Shown piece by piece: positions 33,048 through 41,639 of a DNA stretch of 48,031 bases (its first letter is position 1; each line of letters begins with the position of its first letter). The DNA is from Flavobacteriales bacterium (lineage in GTDB: Bacteria; Bacteroidota; Bacteroidia; CAIKAF01), in contig JANWKT010000020.1 of NCBI GenBank assembly GCA_025451235.1, positions 1 through 48,031 of the forward strand. The letters run 5' to 3'. Below the pieces are notes generated by a model that saw nothing but the letters and a program-made list of their open reading frames with translations, ran no database searches and had not been told where the DNA came from. Made by a program: the position numbers and the translations under genes.

Positions 33048-33054
33048 GATGACC

Positions 33055-33084
33055 AAAAGGCCTGACAATAGTCAGGCCTTTTTT
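33055..33084 (+). terminator. Terminator of tRNA-Val
   Basis: AAAAGGCCTGAC (33055-33066) and GTCAGGCCTTTT (33071-33082) form a perfect 12-bp stem with loop AATA, followed by further T, ten bases after the tRNA. Confidence 0.93.
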
Positions 33085-33138
33085 ATTTAGAGAAATCCAG
33101 GTCAAGCTTTGCTTGAAAAGGGATTTCTCTAAATAAAA
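33081..33138. repeat. 18-bp perfect inverted repeat between the two tRNA-end repeats
   Basis: TTTTATTTAGAGAAATCC (33081-33098) is exactly complementary to GGATTTCTCTAAATAAAA (33121-33138), and the spacer holds a further dyad TCAAGC-TTT-GCTTGA (33102-33116). It would form a long cruciform or RNA hairpin directly after the tRNA terminator. Confidence 0.8.
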
Positions 33139-33201
33139 AACAGCGAACAAAGTGAGGTAGTTTTGGTCCACTTCTTTCGAGACACGATGGTTCACGACAG
33201 T

Positions 33202-33219
33202 AACCCAGCAGTTCCCACA
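33202..33219 (+). repeat. Direct repeat of the tRNA-Val 3' end, distal copy
   Basis: Exact 18-base copy of 33030-33047, 172 bases downstream. It is preceded by GGTTC-like sequence (TGGTTCACGACAGT), so it could also be the worn remnant of a second tRNA-Val gene; a terminator-like hairpin follows at once, as after the real tRNA. Confidence 0.6.
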
Positions 33220-33223
33220 TTTT

Positions 33224-33250
33224 AAAGCCTCACATTGTGAGGCTTTTTTA
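33224..33250 (+). terminator. Terminator-like hairpin after the distal tRNA-end repeat
   Basis: AAAGCCTCA (33224-33232) pairs with TGAGGCTTT (33238-33246), followed by T residues. It repeats the arrangement tRNA end then terminator seen at 33045-33084, although no transcript source is evident in front of it. Confidence 0.65.
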
Positions 33251-33344
33251 TTTTCTAAAAGTTGGTACAGTCGTATAAATAGCCTAATATCATAGTTGTA
33301 TTGCCTCACTCTTTCTAATAAATACTAAACCTAGCCCTGAAAAA

Positions 33345-36300
33345 ATGAAAAAAGCATTATGGACCTTCATCATTATCTGTTTGTCAACCGGCATACAGGC
33401 CCAGCAAAATCTAACTAACCAAGCATACCAAATACCACCTTGCTTTACAGAAAACAAAGGGCAACTGGCCGATGGGACCGGAAAATTGTACCCTGAAGTA
33501 AAATTCATGGCAGAATTAAATGATGTCCAAATGTATTTTAAGCCAGATAGAATCAGCTATATATTTTACCAGCAGGAAAAAACGGATAAAAATGAGTTAG
33601 AAAAAAAAACAAGGGTTCTTTCGCACCGAACTGATGTAGAATTTATGGATGCAAATCCAATGGTAAACATTAGGGCAATGAAGAAAAAAGAATTCAAGAA
33701 AAATTTTTACCTCACCCATTGCCCTGAAGGAATAGTAGATGTAAGTACTTTTGAAAAGATCATTTACGAAAATATTTATCCGAATATTGACCTGGTCTAT
33801 ATCATCAATGAAAATGGATTGAAATATGATTTTATTGTACATCCTGGTGGAGACCCGGCCAACATTCGAATGAAATATACAGGAGTGGATAAAATTGAAT
33901 TGGATCAAGAAAAAGGAGTGAAGGTGACCAATTCACTCGGAGAAGTTACCGATGCAGCACCCGTTTCCTATTTAAAAAGTAACCAGAAGAACATTGCTAC
34001 TGAATTTGTCCTAAGAGACGATGTGCTATCCTTCAAGGTGGAGAATTATGATAAAACCCAAACTTTAATTATTGACCCGCTTGTAAGATTATGGGGGACT
34101 TATTATGGTGGCACGGAATATACCGAAATCAAAGCCTTGGATTATTTTGCCAGTGAGTCTTTTTCTGAGGCAGCCATTTACGTTACGGGAACTACAAAAT
34201 CCGCCACATATATTGCTACTCCAGGAGCCTCTTCGACCACCTACAGTGGTTTGGACGATGTTTTTTTGGCCAAGTTTAATACGAATGGTGAAATCATTTG
34301 GGGAACTTATTTTGGAGGTCCTGATGTTGAGTATGCTAATTGTGTAGCTGCCAACCGAAGTGAAATAGTAATTGGAGGCCGTACACATAGTTCCAGCGGT
34401 ATAGCAAGTAGCAGTACCGTTTTCAAACCTAGTTTAACCGGTAGTGGCCACAATGGATTTATTGCACGGTTCACTCCTAATGGTCAAAAAACCTGGTCTA
34501 CCTATTATGGAGGTGATGTAACAGAGGTAAGGGGAATTGATCTGGATGATTGGAACAACGAAATTGCCATAGGTGGAACTACTCAATCGTTAACCGGAAT
34601 TGGCACGTCGGGTGCCCTTTATCCTACCTCGCCTAACAGCGGTATAATAGGATTCGTGGCGAAATTTTTACCCGATGGTTCCAGAGAATGGGGAACCTAT
34701 TCCAAAGCATACATTCAGGATGTTGGTTTTAGAGCCGACCATAGCATTGCCATGGTTGGCCATATCACAGACCCTCTTGGATTGGAGGATGCTCCAACGG
34801 TTCAATCAAATTTCGGGGGAGGTACTGATGGTTATATTGCTGTTATTCACACAGACGGAAACATCATGCAATTCAATACTTTTTTTGGTGGATCGGGTTC
34901 TGATTACTGTCATGGATTGACGGTTGGCATCTTTGGAAATCTATATGCCGTAGGATACACCAATAGTCCCAATGCCATTGGTACCCCAGGGTCTCATCAA
35001 CCTTATTTGGCAGCAGACTATGATGGATTTTTGGTTCAGTATACTCCGGAGAATACCAAGGCCTGGGCCACATATCTTGGAGGTGATGGATTCGATGCGA
35101 TCAATGAAGTTTCAGTGCGTAACAATGGAGATATTTTTGTTGGCGGTAAAACAACTTCATCCCTTACGCTTGCTTCACCAGATGCTTTAAAACCATCATG
35201 GACGTATGCCAATACTGATATTGATGAAGGTTTGGTGGCAAAATTCGCTGGGTACGGTGAACTAAAACACTTTACCTATTATGGTGGGGTAAATCCATTG
35301 GCATCAGGAAACTTACATGAAACCGTGAATGATCTTGTAGTAGATTATAAGGGGAATGTGGTGATTGTTGGAGCTACTTCAAGCAATGACCTTCTATCAG
35401 CCTTTGACATGGCAACACCGGGAGCACACCAAACAAATAATAATTCAGCAGCAAGCGGTTCAGGCTTTATTGGTTTCTTAAGAGATCTCGAGATCACCAT
35501 CAGAGGGGTAAGTCCTGCTTATTTATGCGCAGGAGAATCCATCACCATTGATTATTTCGTACTGAGTGATTTTGATGCTCAAAATATTTTTACCGTTGAA
35601 TTATCTGGCCCTACCGGTCTGTTTACAAATCCCATTGATATCGGCTCTCTTCAATCCAGTACTTCCGGATCAATCCAGGTGCATATTCCCGACAATACCG
35701 TTGAAGGATTATATAAGGTAAGGATACGATCCAGTTTACCGGGTGTTGTGTACAGCCCTCCCTCTTCCAACTTTGGTGTGAACTCAAAACCTCCCACTCC
35801 AACTATACAAAATTCCTCTCCTGTTTGTGAAGGCGATCAGATCGGATTTTCTACCGGAACAGTACCAACTGTTACTTATAACTGGTGGGGACCCAATGGT
35901 TTTTCTTCTCAACTACAAAATCCTGTTATTCCTTCGGCTACGTTAAACGATGTAGGATATTATTGGCTGGCATTGACCACAGTTGCCGGTTGTACGTCTA
36001 ATTGGGTATATTCCGAAGTGATCGTGCATCCAGATCCAACGGTACAATTGATTTCTGTACAAGGATCTACAGATATTTGTGAGGGATTAAACATTTCAGT
36101 TCCGTTAAGCGTTGTAGAGTTTCCTGGGGAAACTTACCAGTGGTTGTTAGATGGAAATCCGATCAATACCGGAGGGAACCAATCATCCTATACTGCCACA
36201 GGTCCAGGAACCTACCAGGTAACCATTTGTAATGCGGAATGTTGTATCACTACTGATCCCATCTATATTCATGTGATCACTTGCCCCCGCAACACCGCAG

Positions 36301-36581
36301 CTACCTTTCCTGAAACACATGCTGTGAACATGGAATATATTAGATCCGAAGCCATGATTTCTCCAAATCCAACTTCCGGAATGTTCACCATCACATTAAA
36401 TGAATCTCTAACAAATGCATCGATAAAATTGCTCAGCATGAATGGTCAAACACTTCTGCAAAAAAACAACTTGAATGGAAATGTTTTCTCTTTTGATGTT
36501 TTTGAATATGCAAATGGGATCTATCTCATCGAAGTAATGGATGACCACCAAACTTTACGAATGAAATTAGTGAAGGATTGA
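33345..36581 (+). CDS. SBBP beta-propeller repeat T9SS type A cargo protein
   Basis: 1078 residues. Signal peptide 1-20 (STGIQAQQ), then an N-terminal domain (~25-250; CFTENKGQL, KYDFIVHPGGDP, IDPLVR) that in this family precedes SBBP repeats. Residues ~245-690 hold repeated propeller blades with WGTYYGG, WGTYFGG, WSTYYGG, FTYYGG and VGGxT/VxGxT motifs. A CAGESITIDY...IFTVELSG module (~725-820) follows, of the same kind as in the cargo genes at 9580 and 11485, then Ig-like domains and a type A sorting domain (ISPNPTSGMFTITLNES ... MKLVKD). It is expected on the surface or released. The start is the ATG at 33345. Confidence 0.88.
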   Translation: MKKALWTFIIICLSTGIQAQQNLTNQAYQIPPCFTENKGQLADGTGKLYPEVKFMAELNDVQMYFKPDRISYIFYQQEKTDKNELEKKTRVLSHRTDVEFMDANPMVNIRAMKKKEFKKNFYLTHCPEGIVDVSTFEKIIYENIYPNIDLVYIINENGLKYDFIVHPGGDPANIRMKYTGVDKIELDQEKGVKVTNSLGEVTDAAPVSYLKSNQKNIATEFVLRDDVLSFKVENYDKTQTLIIDPLVRLWGTYYGGTEYTEIKALDYFASESFSEAAIYVTGTTKSATYIATPGASSTTYSGLDDVFLAKFNTNGEIIWGTYFGGPDVEYANCVAANRSEIVIGGRTHSSSGIASSSTVFKPSLTGSGHNGFIARFTPNGQKTWSTYYGGDVTEVRGIDLDDWNNEIAIGGTTQSLTGIGTSGALYPTSPNSGIIGFVAKFLPDGSREWGTYSKAYIQDVGFRADHSIAMVGHITDPLGLEDAPTVQSNFGGGTDGYIAVIHTDGNIMQFNTFFGGSGSDYCHGLTVGIFGNLYAVGYTNSPNAIGTPGSHQPYLAADYDGFLVQYTPENTKAWATYLGGDGFDAINEVSVRNNGDIFVGGKTTSSLTLASPDALKPSWTYANTDIDEGLVAKFAGYGELKHFTYYGGVNPLASGNLHETVNDLVVDYKGNVVIVGATSSNDLLSAFDMATPGAHQTNNNSAASGSGFIGFLRDLEITIRGVSPAYLCAGESITIDYFVLSDFDAQNIFTVELSGPTGLFTNPIDIGSLQSSTSGSIQVHIPDNTVEGLYKVRIRSSLPGVVYSPPSSNFGVNSKPPTPTIQNSSPVCEGDQIGFSTGTVPTVTYNWWGPNGFSSQLQNPVIPSATLNDVGYYWLALTTVAGCTSNWVYSEVIVHPDPTVQLISVQGSTDICEGLNISVPLSVVEFPGETYQWLLDGNPINTGGNQSSYTATGPGTYQVTICNAECCITTDPIYIHVITCPRNTAATFPETHAVNMEYIRSEAMISPNPTSGMFTITLNESLTNASIKLLSMNGQTLLQKNNLNGNVFSFDVFEYANGIYLIEVMDDHQTLRMKLVKD

Positions 36582-36616
36582 TTGCGTTTATGGGTATACA
36601 AGGCGCCTGTTTATTC

Positions 36617-36715
36617 CACCGAAGTACGAACTTTTACGAACCTACGAACTACGAACCACAGCTGGACCGGTTCGTAGTTCGCAAGTTCGTATGATTTTAT
36701 TCGTATTTCGTTGGA
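36617..36715. repeat. Free-standing hairpin, TACGAAC word family
   Basis: Left arm 36617-36658 (CGAAGTACGAACTTTTACGA, then CCTACGAAC and TACGAACC) and right arm 36670-36715 (GGTTCGTAGTTCGCAAGTTC ... TTCGTATTTCGTTGG) form an imperfect hairpin of about 42 base pairs. The left arm closely matches the left terminal repeat of the element around the GxxExxY gene at 38271. It sits between two convergent genes and has no coding capacity. Confidence 0.7.
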
Positions 36716-36723
36716 AATAAAAC

Positions 36724-38196
36724 TTATTTCTCAAAAGCGCCAACATCAGGATTTCCCGATGCAAGACGGTTAGAACCTTTCAGGTCGAACATGAGTTTGT
36801 CGGAAAAAGTGGCCACGAAACTGGGATTGCCTATATTAATGGCGGCGGATCCTGTTTTAATAGTATAATCTCCATGGAAATCATCTGTAAACTCGGGGTC
36901 TTGATTCTTTACAACGTTGGTATAATGTACAGCCGGTGTTGGCATATCCTCATCCAACCTCAACAATGAATGGGTGAAATTATAATTGAATGCAGCAGTG
37001 GTTACACTGTCGAAATCCACTTCACTCAATACACTTCCATATACAATTCCATTGTTGAACTGGAAATTAAGATCGTCGTTATGTGTCCCATTCGCATCTA
37101 TATAATAGTTATTAAAAAATAAGGACGGAAAATTACGAATGCTGCCATTCCAATAATTGGCAAAAGTACTTTGGTAGAACTGAATATCCCCTCCATAGGT
37201 AAAAGCAGCACAATATTGTCCACAATTATTGATCAATACATTGTATCCTTCCACATTATACTGGCGAGAAAATATACCCACTGCACTCATGTTTTCAATT
37301 CGTACATTCTCAAGTACAACTTTTTTGGGAGTGGAAGTATTGTAAGTAGCCAATGCTGTAAAATCATCCAACTGTAAACCTATAAATGCGTTTTTAATGA
37401 TTGCATTGCGGATAATATTGTTGGTGCTTCCCTCATTGATCAATATCCGGTCCCACTGACCTGGAACATCTCTATAAGCAAACTCCAACCTGGTTCCCTG
37501 AAAAACTACCGGATTATGTTTTTCGCCCAATACCTGCAAAGTGGCATATTGGTAGACCCACAACGACCCATTCCCATAAAAGTGGACCTGTGTACCCGGT
37601 AATATCGTTAAGCTGCAAGCTGAATCCACCACAGCATATCCAACCACTACAATAGGTTTGCCTGGTCCCCAAACAGTATTACAAGGTATGATCGAATATT
37701 GAAGTCCAGAAGATAAGGTATCAGTGGGATAATAATAAATAGCATCCTGTCCGAAAGCTACCAACATAGCTCTGGCATAATTGGCGTTGTTATTATATTC
37801 CACCACAATCGAATCTTCCACGATCAAAGGATTGGTCCCTCCATTCGGATCCAAGGTAACTTCCACAAAAACATACATGCTATCATGAGCCTCCAATTCA
37901 AGATCGCTTACCGAAGGTCCGGGATATCCGTTCACATTGAACTTATAAGGTCCGTTGGTACCACTTGGAATATAAACCCGATCGAGATTCACGGTTTCAT
38001 CAGAATTGTTTCGGATGAGAAAAACCTTGGTCATAGAACCCATATTGGTGAAGACTGTATCGAAGATCACAGTATCCCGTGAAACAGTAATGGTAGGTAA
38101 ATTGTTAGTTTCGGGGGCACAGGAATTGAAAAAAAATGTTGATAGGATGCTGACTGCACCTAATAAACTGAAGAATGTAAGCTTGACCTTTCTCAA
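36724..38196 (-). CDS. Beta-helix repeat lipoprotein, TTG start
   Basis: 490 residues. No ATG lies between the last upstream stop and the signal peptide, so TTG at 38196 is the likely start, giving MRKVKLTFFSLLGAVSILST and a lipobox FNSC. After an Ig-like front part (VIFDTVFTNMGSMTKVFLIRNNSDETVNL) there is a right-handed parallel beta-helix region with PGTQVHFYGNGSLWVYQYAT, TNNIIRNAIIKNAFIGLQLD and VVLENVRIENMSAVGI, ending PDVGAFEK. Proteins with this ending are common in Bacteroidota as outer-membrane or surface lipoproteins; no enzymatic site is assigned. It lies downstream of the sigma-54 gene, separated by the GxxExxY insertion. Confidence 0.8.
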   Translation of the reverse strand: MRKVKLTFFSLLGAVSILSTFFFNSCAPETNNLPTITVSRDTVIFDTVFTNMGSMTKVFLIRNNSDETVNLDRVYIPSGTNGPYKFNVNGYPGPSVSDLELEAHDSMYVFVEVTLDPNGGTNPLIVEDSIVVEYNNNANYARAMLVAFGQDAIYYYPTDTLSSGLQYSIIPCNTVWGPGKPIVVVGYAVVDSACSLTILPGTQVHFYGNGSLWVYQYATLQVLGEKHNPVVFQGTRLEFAYRDVPGQWDRILINEGSTNNIIRNAIIKNAFIGLQLDDFTALATYNTSTPKKVVLENVRIENMSAVGIFSRQYNVEGYNVLINNCGQYCAAFTYGGDIQFYQSTFANYWNGSIRNFPSLFFNNYYIDANGTHNDDLNFQFNNGIVYGSVLSEVDFDSVTTAAFNYNFTHSLLRLDEDMPTPAVHYTNVVKNQDPEFTDDFHGDYTIKTGSAAINIGNPSFVATFSDKLMFDLKGSNRLASGNPDVGAFEK

Positions 38197-38270
38197 AACC
38201 TGGATCTTGGTATTATAACGTCTAATTATTTATTTAGTATAAAAAATCAAGGATAATTAAAGTTGGTATA

Positions 38271-38757
38271 ACTCGAAGCACGAATTTTTACGAACCTACG
38301 AACGATCATAAATATTGACTATTCTTTTAAATTGCATCCCTCTGCTTGCAAAGTTAAACAATATGGCCAATTTACAATTACTTAGCTTCATATAGTTTAA
38401 AACCTGTTGAATATGAGATTTAGAAAATAAATCATCCTTTTTCAACTCAACTACTATCTTTTCATCTACAAGAAAATCCAAAATCCCTTTACCCACTAAT
38501 TGGCTTTTAAACTTAACGGGATACTGAATTTGCTGTAAAAAAGGCAACCCCTTTTCCTTAAATGCAATTGCCATTGCTTTTTGATAAACCTTTTCCATAT
38601 GACCTGGCCCCAATTCATCCCATACATTATAAGCGCATCCAACAATATCATAACTAAGTTCAGGATAAATAAGATCTTTTTTATGAACAGGTGGTTTCAT
38701 TTTGAGGTTTCGAATGAGTTCGTACTTCGTAAGTTCGTATGAGTTCGTACTTCGAGT
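38271..38757. mobile_element. Putative 487-bp mobile unit: GxxExxY gene between terminal inverted repeats
   Basis: The GxxExxY gene is bounded by ACTCGAAGCACGAATTTTTA at 38271 (continuing CGAACCTACGAAC) and its imperfect mirror ending ACTTCGAGT at 38757, 27 of 34 positions matching. The stop codon of the gene is formed by the left arm (TAG from the complement of CCTACGAAC). The right arm holds two copies of ATGAGTTCGTACTTCG 25 bases apart. The unit ends six bases before the sigma-54 gene stop. No transposase or clear target duplication is seen. Confidence 0.5.
38296..38700 (-). CDS. GxxExxY protein, PD-(D/E)XK nuclease-like
   Basis: 134 residues. The family signature GHMEKVY (33-39) is followed by a PD-(D/E)XK-type active-site pattern: D75 in GKGILDFLVD, then E85 and K87 in VVELKK. 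This family (GxxExxY) is widespread, often in several copies per genome, and has no settled function. The whole gene lies within a pair of inverted repeats, and its last codons (YDRS and stop) run into one of them. It is inserted between the sigma-54 activator and the beta-helix lipoprotein. A role in moving or protecting its own repeats is inference only; a plain nuclease or an inactive relic cannot be excluded. Confidence 0.85.
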   Translation of the reverse strand: MKPPVHKKDLIYPELSYDIVGCAYNVWDELGPGHMEKVYQKAMAIAFKEKGLPFLQQIQYPVKFKSQLVGKGILDFLVDEKIVVELKKDDLFSKSHIQQVLNYMKLSNCKLAILFNFASRGMQFKRIVNIYDRS

Positions 38758-38763
38758 AGTAAA

Positions 38764-40002
38764 TTACTCTTTAATATTATATTCTTTGATCTTCCTGTAC
38801 AAGGTCCTTTCGGAAATACCCAATTCCTTGGCTGCATTCTTTCTTTTTCCTCTATGCTTTTGCAAGGCCTTTGCGATCAATTCCATTTCTCTATCGTCCA
38901 AAGATAAGGATTCTTCCACTTCATGGTGGATCACCGTTGGTTTTACCGGATTGATATTTGAACCAGAATGAATAATAATATCATCGTCGTGGCCATTCTC
39001 AACGGTTTCATGCTGGTCTTCATACAGTCGTTTAATGATCTTGGAATCATTATCGTTGAAGGATACTCCCTGACCTCCATTCTGCATAATGGTTAGCATG
39101 AGTTTTTTAAGGTCATTGATATCTTTCTTCATGTCGTAAAGAAATTTATAAATGATCTCCCGATCCGAAATATTCCCTTCTCCATTCTCACCCTTGAACA
39201 ATACCGGTGCCGTGGAATAGTTCTCTGCCGGAATATATTTTCGCAATGTTTCCGCATTGATCTCCCTTTCTCTTTCTAGAATGGAAATTTGTTCGGTAAT
39301 ATTTCTTAGCTGACGGATATTGCCCGGCCAGGAATAAGATTCCAGCAATGCTTTGGCATCTTCGGTTAATTTGATCGGGGGCATTCGATATTTATCTGCC
39401 AGATCCGCAGCAAATTTTCTAAATATCAGTTCAATGTCCTGGGGCCTTTCCCTTAATGATGGGATCATGATCGGAACCGAATTCAAACGATAATAGAGAT
39501 CTTCCCGAAACTTACCTTTATCGATGGCCTGCACAAAACTAATATTGGTGGCCGCAACAATCCGTACATCGGTTTTTTGCACTTTGGATGAACCCACTTT
39601 TATAAATTCACCAGTTTCTAATACACGTAATAATCTTACCTGGGTCTGCAAAGGTAGATCAGCCACCTCATCCAGGAAGATGGTCCCTCCATCTGCCACT
39701 TCAAAATAACCTTTACGTGCATCCGTTGCCCCCGTAAAAGATCCCTTCTCATGTCCGAATAATTCGGAATCAATGGTACCTTCGGGAATAGCTCCACAAT
39801 TAACCGCAATAAAAGGTCCATGCTTACGGGTAGATAGTTGGTGAATGATCTTGCTGAATACCTCCTTACCTACTCCACTTTCCCCTGTAATTAATACAGC
39901 CAGGTTAGTAGGAGCTACCTGTTGAGCCACATCAATAGCCCGATCAAGGGCAGGTGAACTGCCGATGATACCAAATCGATTTTTTATTTCCTGAATCGTC
40001 AT
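38764..40002 (-). CDS. Sigma-54-dependent transcriptional activator without receiver domain
   Basis: 412 residues. The AAA+ domain starts near the N-terminus: Walker A GESGVGKE (40-47), the sigma-54 contact loop GSFTGA (87-92, a Ser variant of GAFTGA), Walker B FLDE (109-112), and ALLESYSWPGNIRQLRNITE. A C-terminal Fis-type HTH (RGKRKNAAKELGISERTLYR) ends the protein. There is no receiver or other sensory domain in front, so control may come from expression level or a partner protein. It directly follows miaB (39-base gap), which is a familiar pairing in flavobacteria, where lptE-like genes often follow. Here the GxxExxY unit follows instead. Confidence 0.92.
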   Translation of the reverse strand: MTIQEIKNRFGIIGSSPALDRAIDVAQQVAPTNLAVLITGESGVGKEVFSKIIHQLSTRKHGPFIAVNCGAIPEGTIDSELFGHEKGSFTGATDARKGYFEVADGGTIFLDEVADLPLQTQVRLLRVLETGEFIKVGSSKVQKTDVRIVAATNISFVQAIDKGKFREDLYYRLNSVPIMIPSLRERPQDIELIFRKFAADLADKYRMPPIKLTEDAKALLESYSWPGNIRQLRNITEQISILEREREINAETLRKYIPAENYSTAPVLFKGENGEGNISDREIIYKFLYDMKKDINDLKKLMLTIMQNGGQGVSFNDNDSKIIKRLYEDQHETVENGHDDDIIIHSGSNINPVKPTVIHHEVEESLSLDDREMELIAKALQKHRGKRKNAAKELGISERTLYRKIKEYNIKE

Positions 40003-40041
40003 TATTTAGGTTGACGTTTAAGTTTTGATTTTACTTTAGAT

Positions 40042-41490
40042 TCATTCAACAATTGCATTCCCTAATAACGTTGCCGAATTGCAGTCATGCACTTTTACCA
40101 TGGCATAATCACCCTTCTTAAAATTTTCTTTTGGGAATACGATCACCTTGTTCTGGCTATTACGGCCAAATAATTCGTTTTCGTTTCGTTTACTGGTTCC
40201 TTCCACCAACACCTTGAAAGTTTTGCCAACATCTTTCTTATTGCTTTCCAGGGATAATTTCCTTTGGATGGCTATTACCTCTTCCAGTCTTTTTGTTTTC
40301 AGTGCTTCAGGAATATCGTCGGTATATTTTCTCTCAGCCAATGTTTTAGGTCGTTCACTATAGTTGAACATATAAGCATAATCAAATTCTACCTGCCACA
40401 TCAGGCTTTTGGTATCTTCATGTTCTTCATCCGTTTCTCCACAGAAGCCACAAATAATATCCGTACTAATAGCACAATCAGGCATGATTCTTTTGATGGC
40501 TGCGATCCGATCTAAATATTCTTTCCGGTTATATCCACGATTCATCCTCTCTAATACCGCAGAATTCCCTGATTGTATAGGCAAGTGAATATACTTGCAA
40601 ATGTTCTCATACTTGGCCATTACCTCCAACACTTCATTGGTCATATCTCTTGGATTGGAAGTGGTGTACCGAATACGAAGATCCTTATCCACCTCTGCCA
40701 CCATTTCGAGCAACTGTGCAAAATTCACGGCGGTTGATTTTTCCTCTTCAGTTAAATTTTTAAATTCTTTTTTAGCTCCTCCTCCATACCATAAATAGGA
40801 ATCTACATTCTGTCCAAGTAAGGTTACTTCTTTATATCCTGAAGCTAATAATTCTTTGGCTTCCTGTAAAATGGTCTCGGGGTTCCTGCTTCGTTCTCTA
40901 CCTCTGGTAAATGGAACCACACAAAAGGAGCACATATTGTCACAACCCCTCATGATACTGATAAAAGCTGTAATTCCATTTCCTCCTAAGCGAACCGGAC
41001 TGATATCTGCATAGGTCTCTTCCAATGAAAGCAATACATTCATGGCCTTCTGACCTCCCTGGACTTCCCCCACCAATTCGGGTAATGACCGGTATGCATC
41101 CGGGCCCACCACTATATCCACTAATTTTTCTTCTTCCAGGAATTTTTCTTTCAACCGTTCAGCCATGCAGCCAAGTACCCCAACAATCAATGATGGTTTG
41201 CTTTTTTTTAGTTTCCTGAATTCGGTTAACCTCTTTCTTACTTTTTGTTCTGCATTTTCCCGGATGGCGCAAGTGTTGAGCATGATCACATCAGACTCAT
41301 AGAGGTTATGGGTAGTATAATAACCATTTTCCCGCATAATAGATGCAACGATCTCGCTATCGCTAAAATTCATCTGACAGCCATAACTTTCAAGATAAAG
41401 TCGCTTGGCTCCCGCTGGAATTTCGGTGGTTAGTAAGGTAGGTTTCCCTTGCTGGGCTTCCTCTATTACCTTTTTTTCTATCTCGAACAT
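40042..41490 (-). CDS. miaB: tRNA-2-methylthio-N6-isopentenyladenosine synthase
   Basis: 482 residues from the ATG at 41490; a TTG at 41520 would add ten residues. It adds the methylthio group to i6A37 of tRNAs reading UNN codons. The N-terminal UPF0004 domain has three cluster cysteines ([23 protein letters not shown]). The radical-SAM motif is [20 protein letters not shown], followed by the barrel and a C-terminal TRAM domain ([20 protein letters not shown]). First gene of the minus-strand group with the sigma-54 activator. The gap to the divergent large cargo gene (41491-41639) holds a possible TACATTCG box. Confidence 0.96.
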   Translation of the reverse strand: MFEIEKKVIEEAQQGKPTLLTTEIPAGAKRLYLESYGCQMNFSDSEIVASIMRENGYYTTHNLYESDVIMLNTCAIRENAEQKVRKRLTEFRKLKKSKPSLIVGVLGCMAERLKEKFLEEEKLVDIVVGPDAYRSLPELVGEVQGGQKAMNVLLSLEETYADISPVRLGGNGITAFISIMRGCDNMCSFCVVPFTRGRERSRNPETILQEAKELLASGYKEVTLLGQNVDSYLWYGGGAKKEFKNLTEEEKSTAVNFAQLLEMVAEVDKDLRIRYTTSNPRDMTNEVLEVMAKYENICKYIHLPIQSGNSAVLERMNRGYNRKEYLDRIAAIKRIMPDCAISTDIICGFCGETDEEHEDTKSLMWQVEFDYAYMFNYSERPKTLAERKYTDDIPEALKTKRLEEVIAIQRKLSLESNKKDVGKTFKVLVEGTSKRNENELFGRNSQNKVIVFPKENFKKGDYAMVKVHDCNSATLLGNAIVE

Positions 41491-41639
41491 TGCATTATTA
41501 AAGAGGTCAAATGTACTCAAACCATTTTGTATGACAAAATGACAGTTGTTAATCTTTGATAAACAAAATAATAGTGGTTTTTCATGGTATTTTTCATTAA
41601 AACCTTACATTCGCAACCTATTTGAAAAAAAGGATTTTT

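Noticed and set aside
33345-36581. Frameshift or assembly joins in the long cargo genes
   Set aside because: The long frames at 27458, 33345 and 41640 run uninterrupted from signal peptide to sorting domain, so there is no sign of broken coding.
36617-38757. TACGAA word repeats as a CRISPR array
   Set aside because: The repeats are short, adjacent, imperfect and form hairpins; there are no regular unique spacers and no cas genes.
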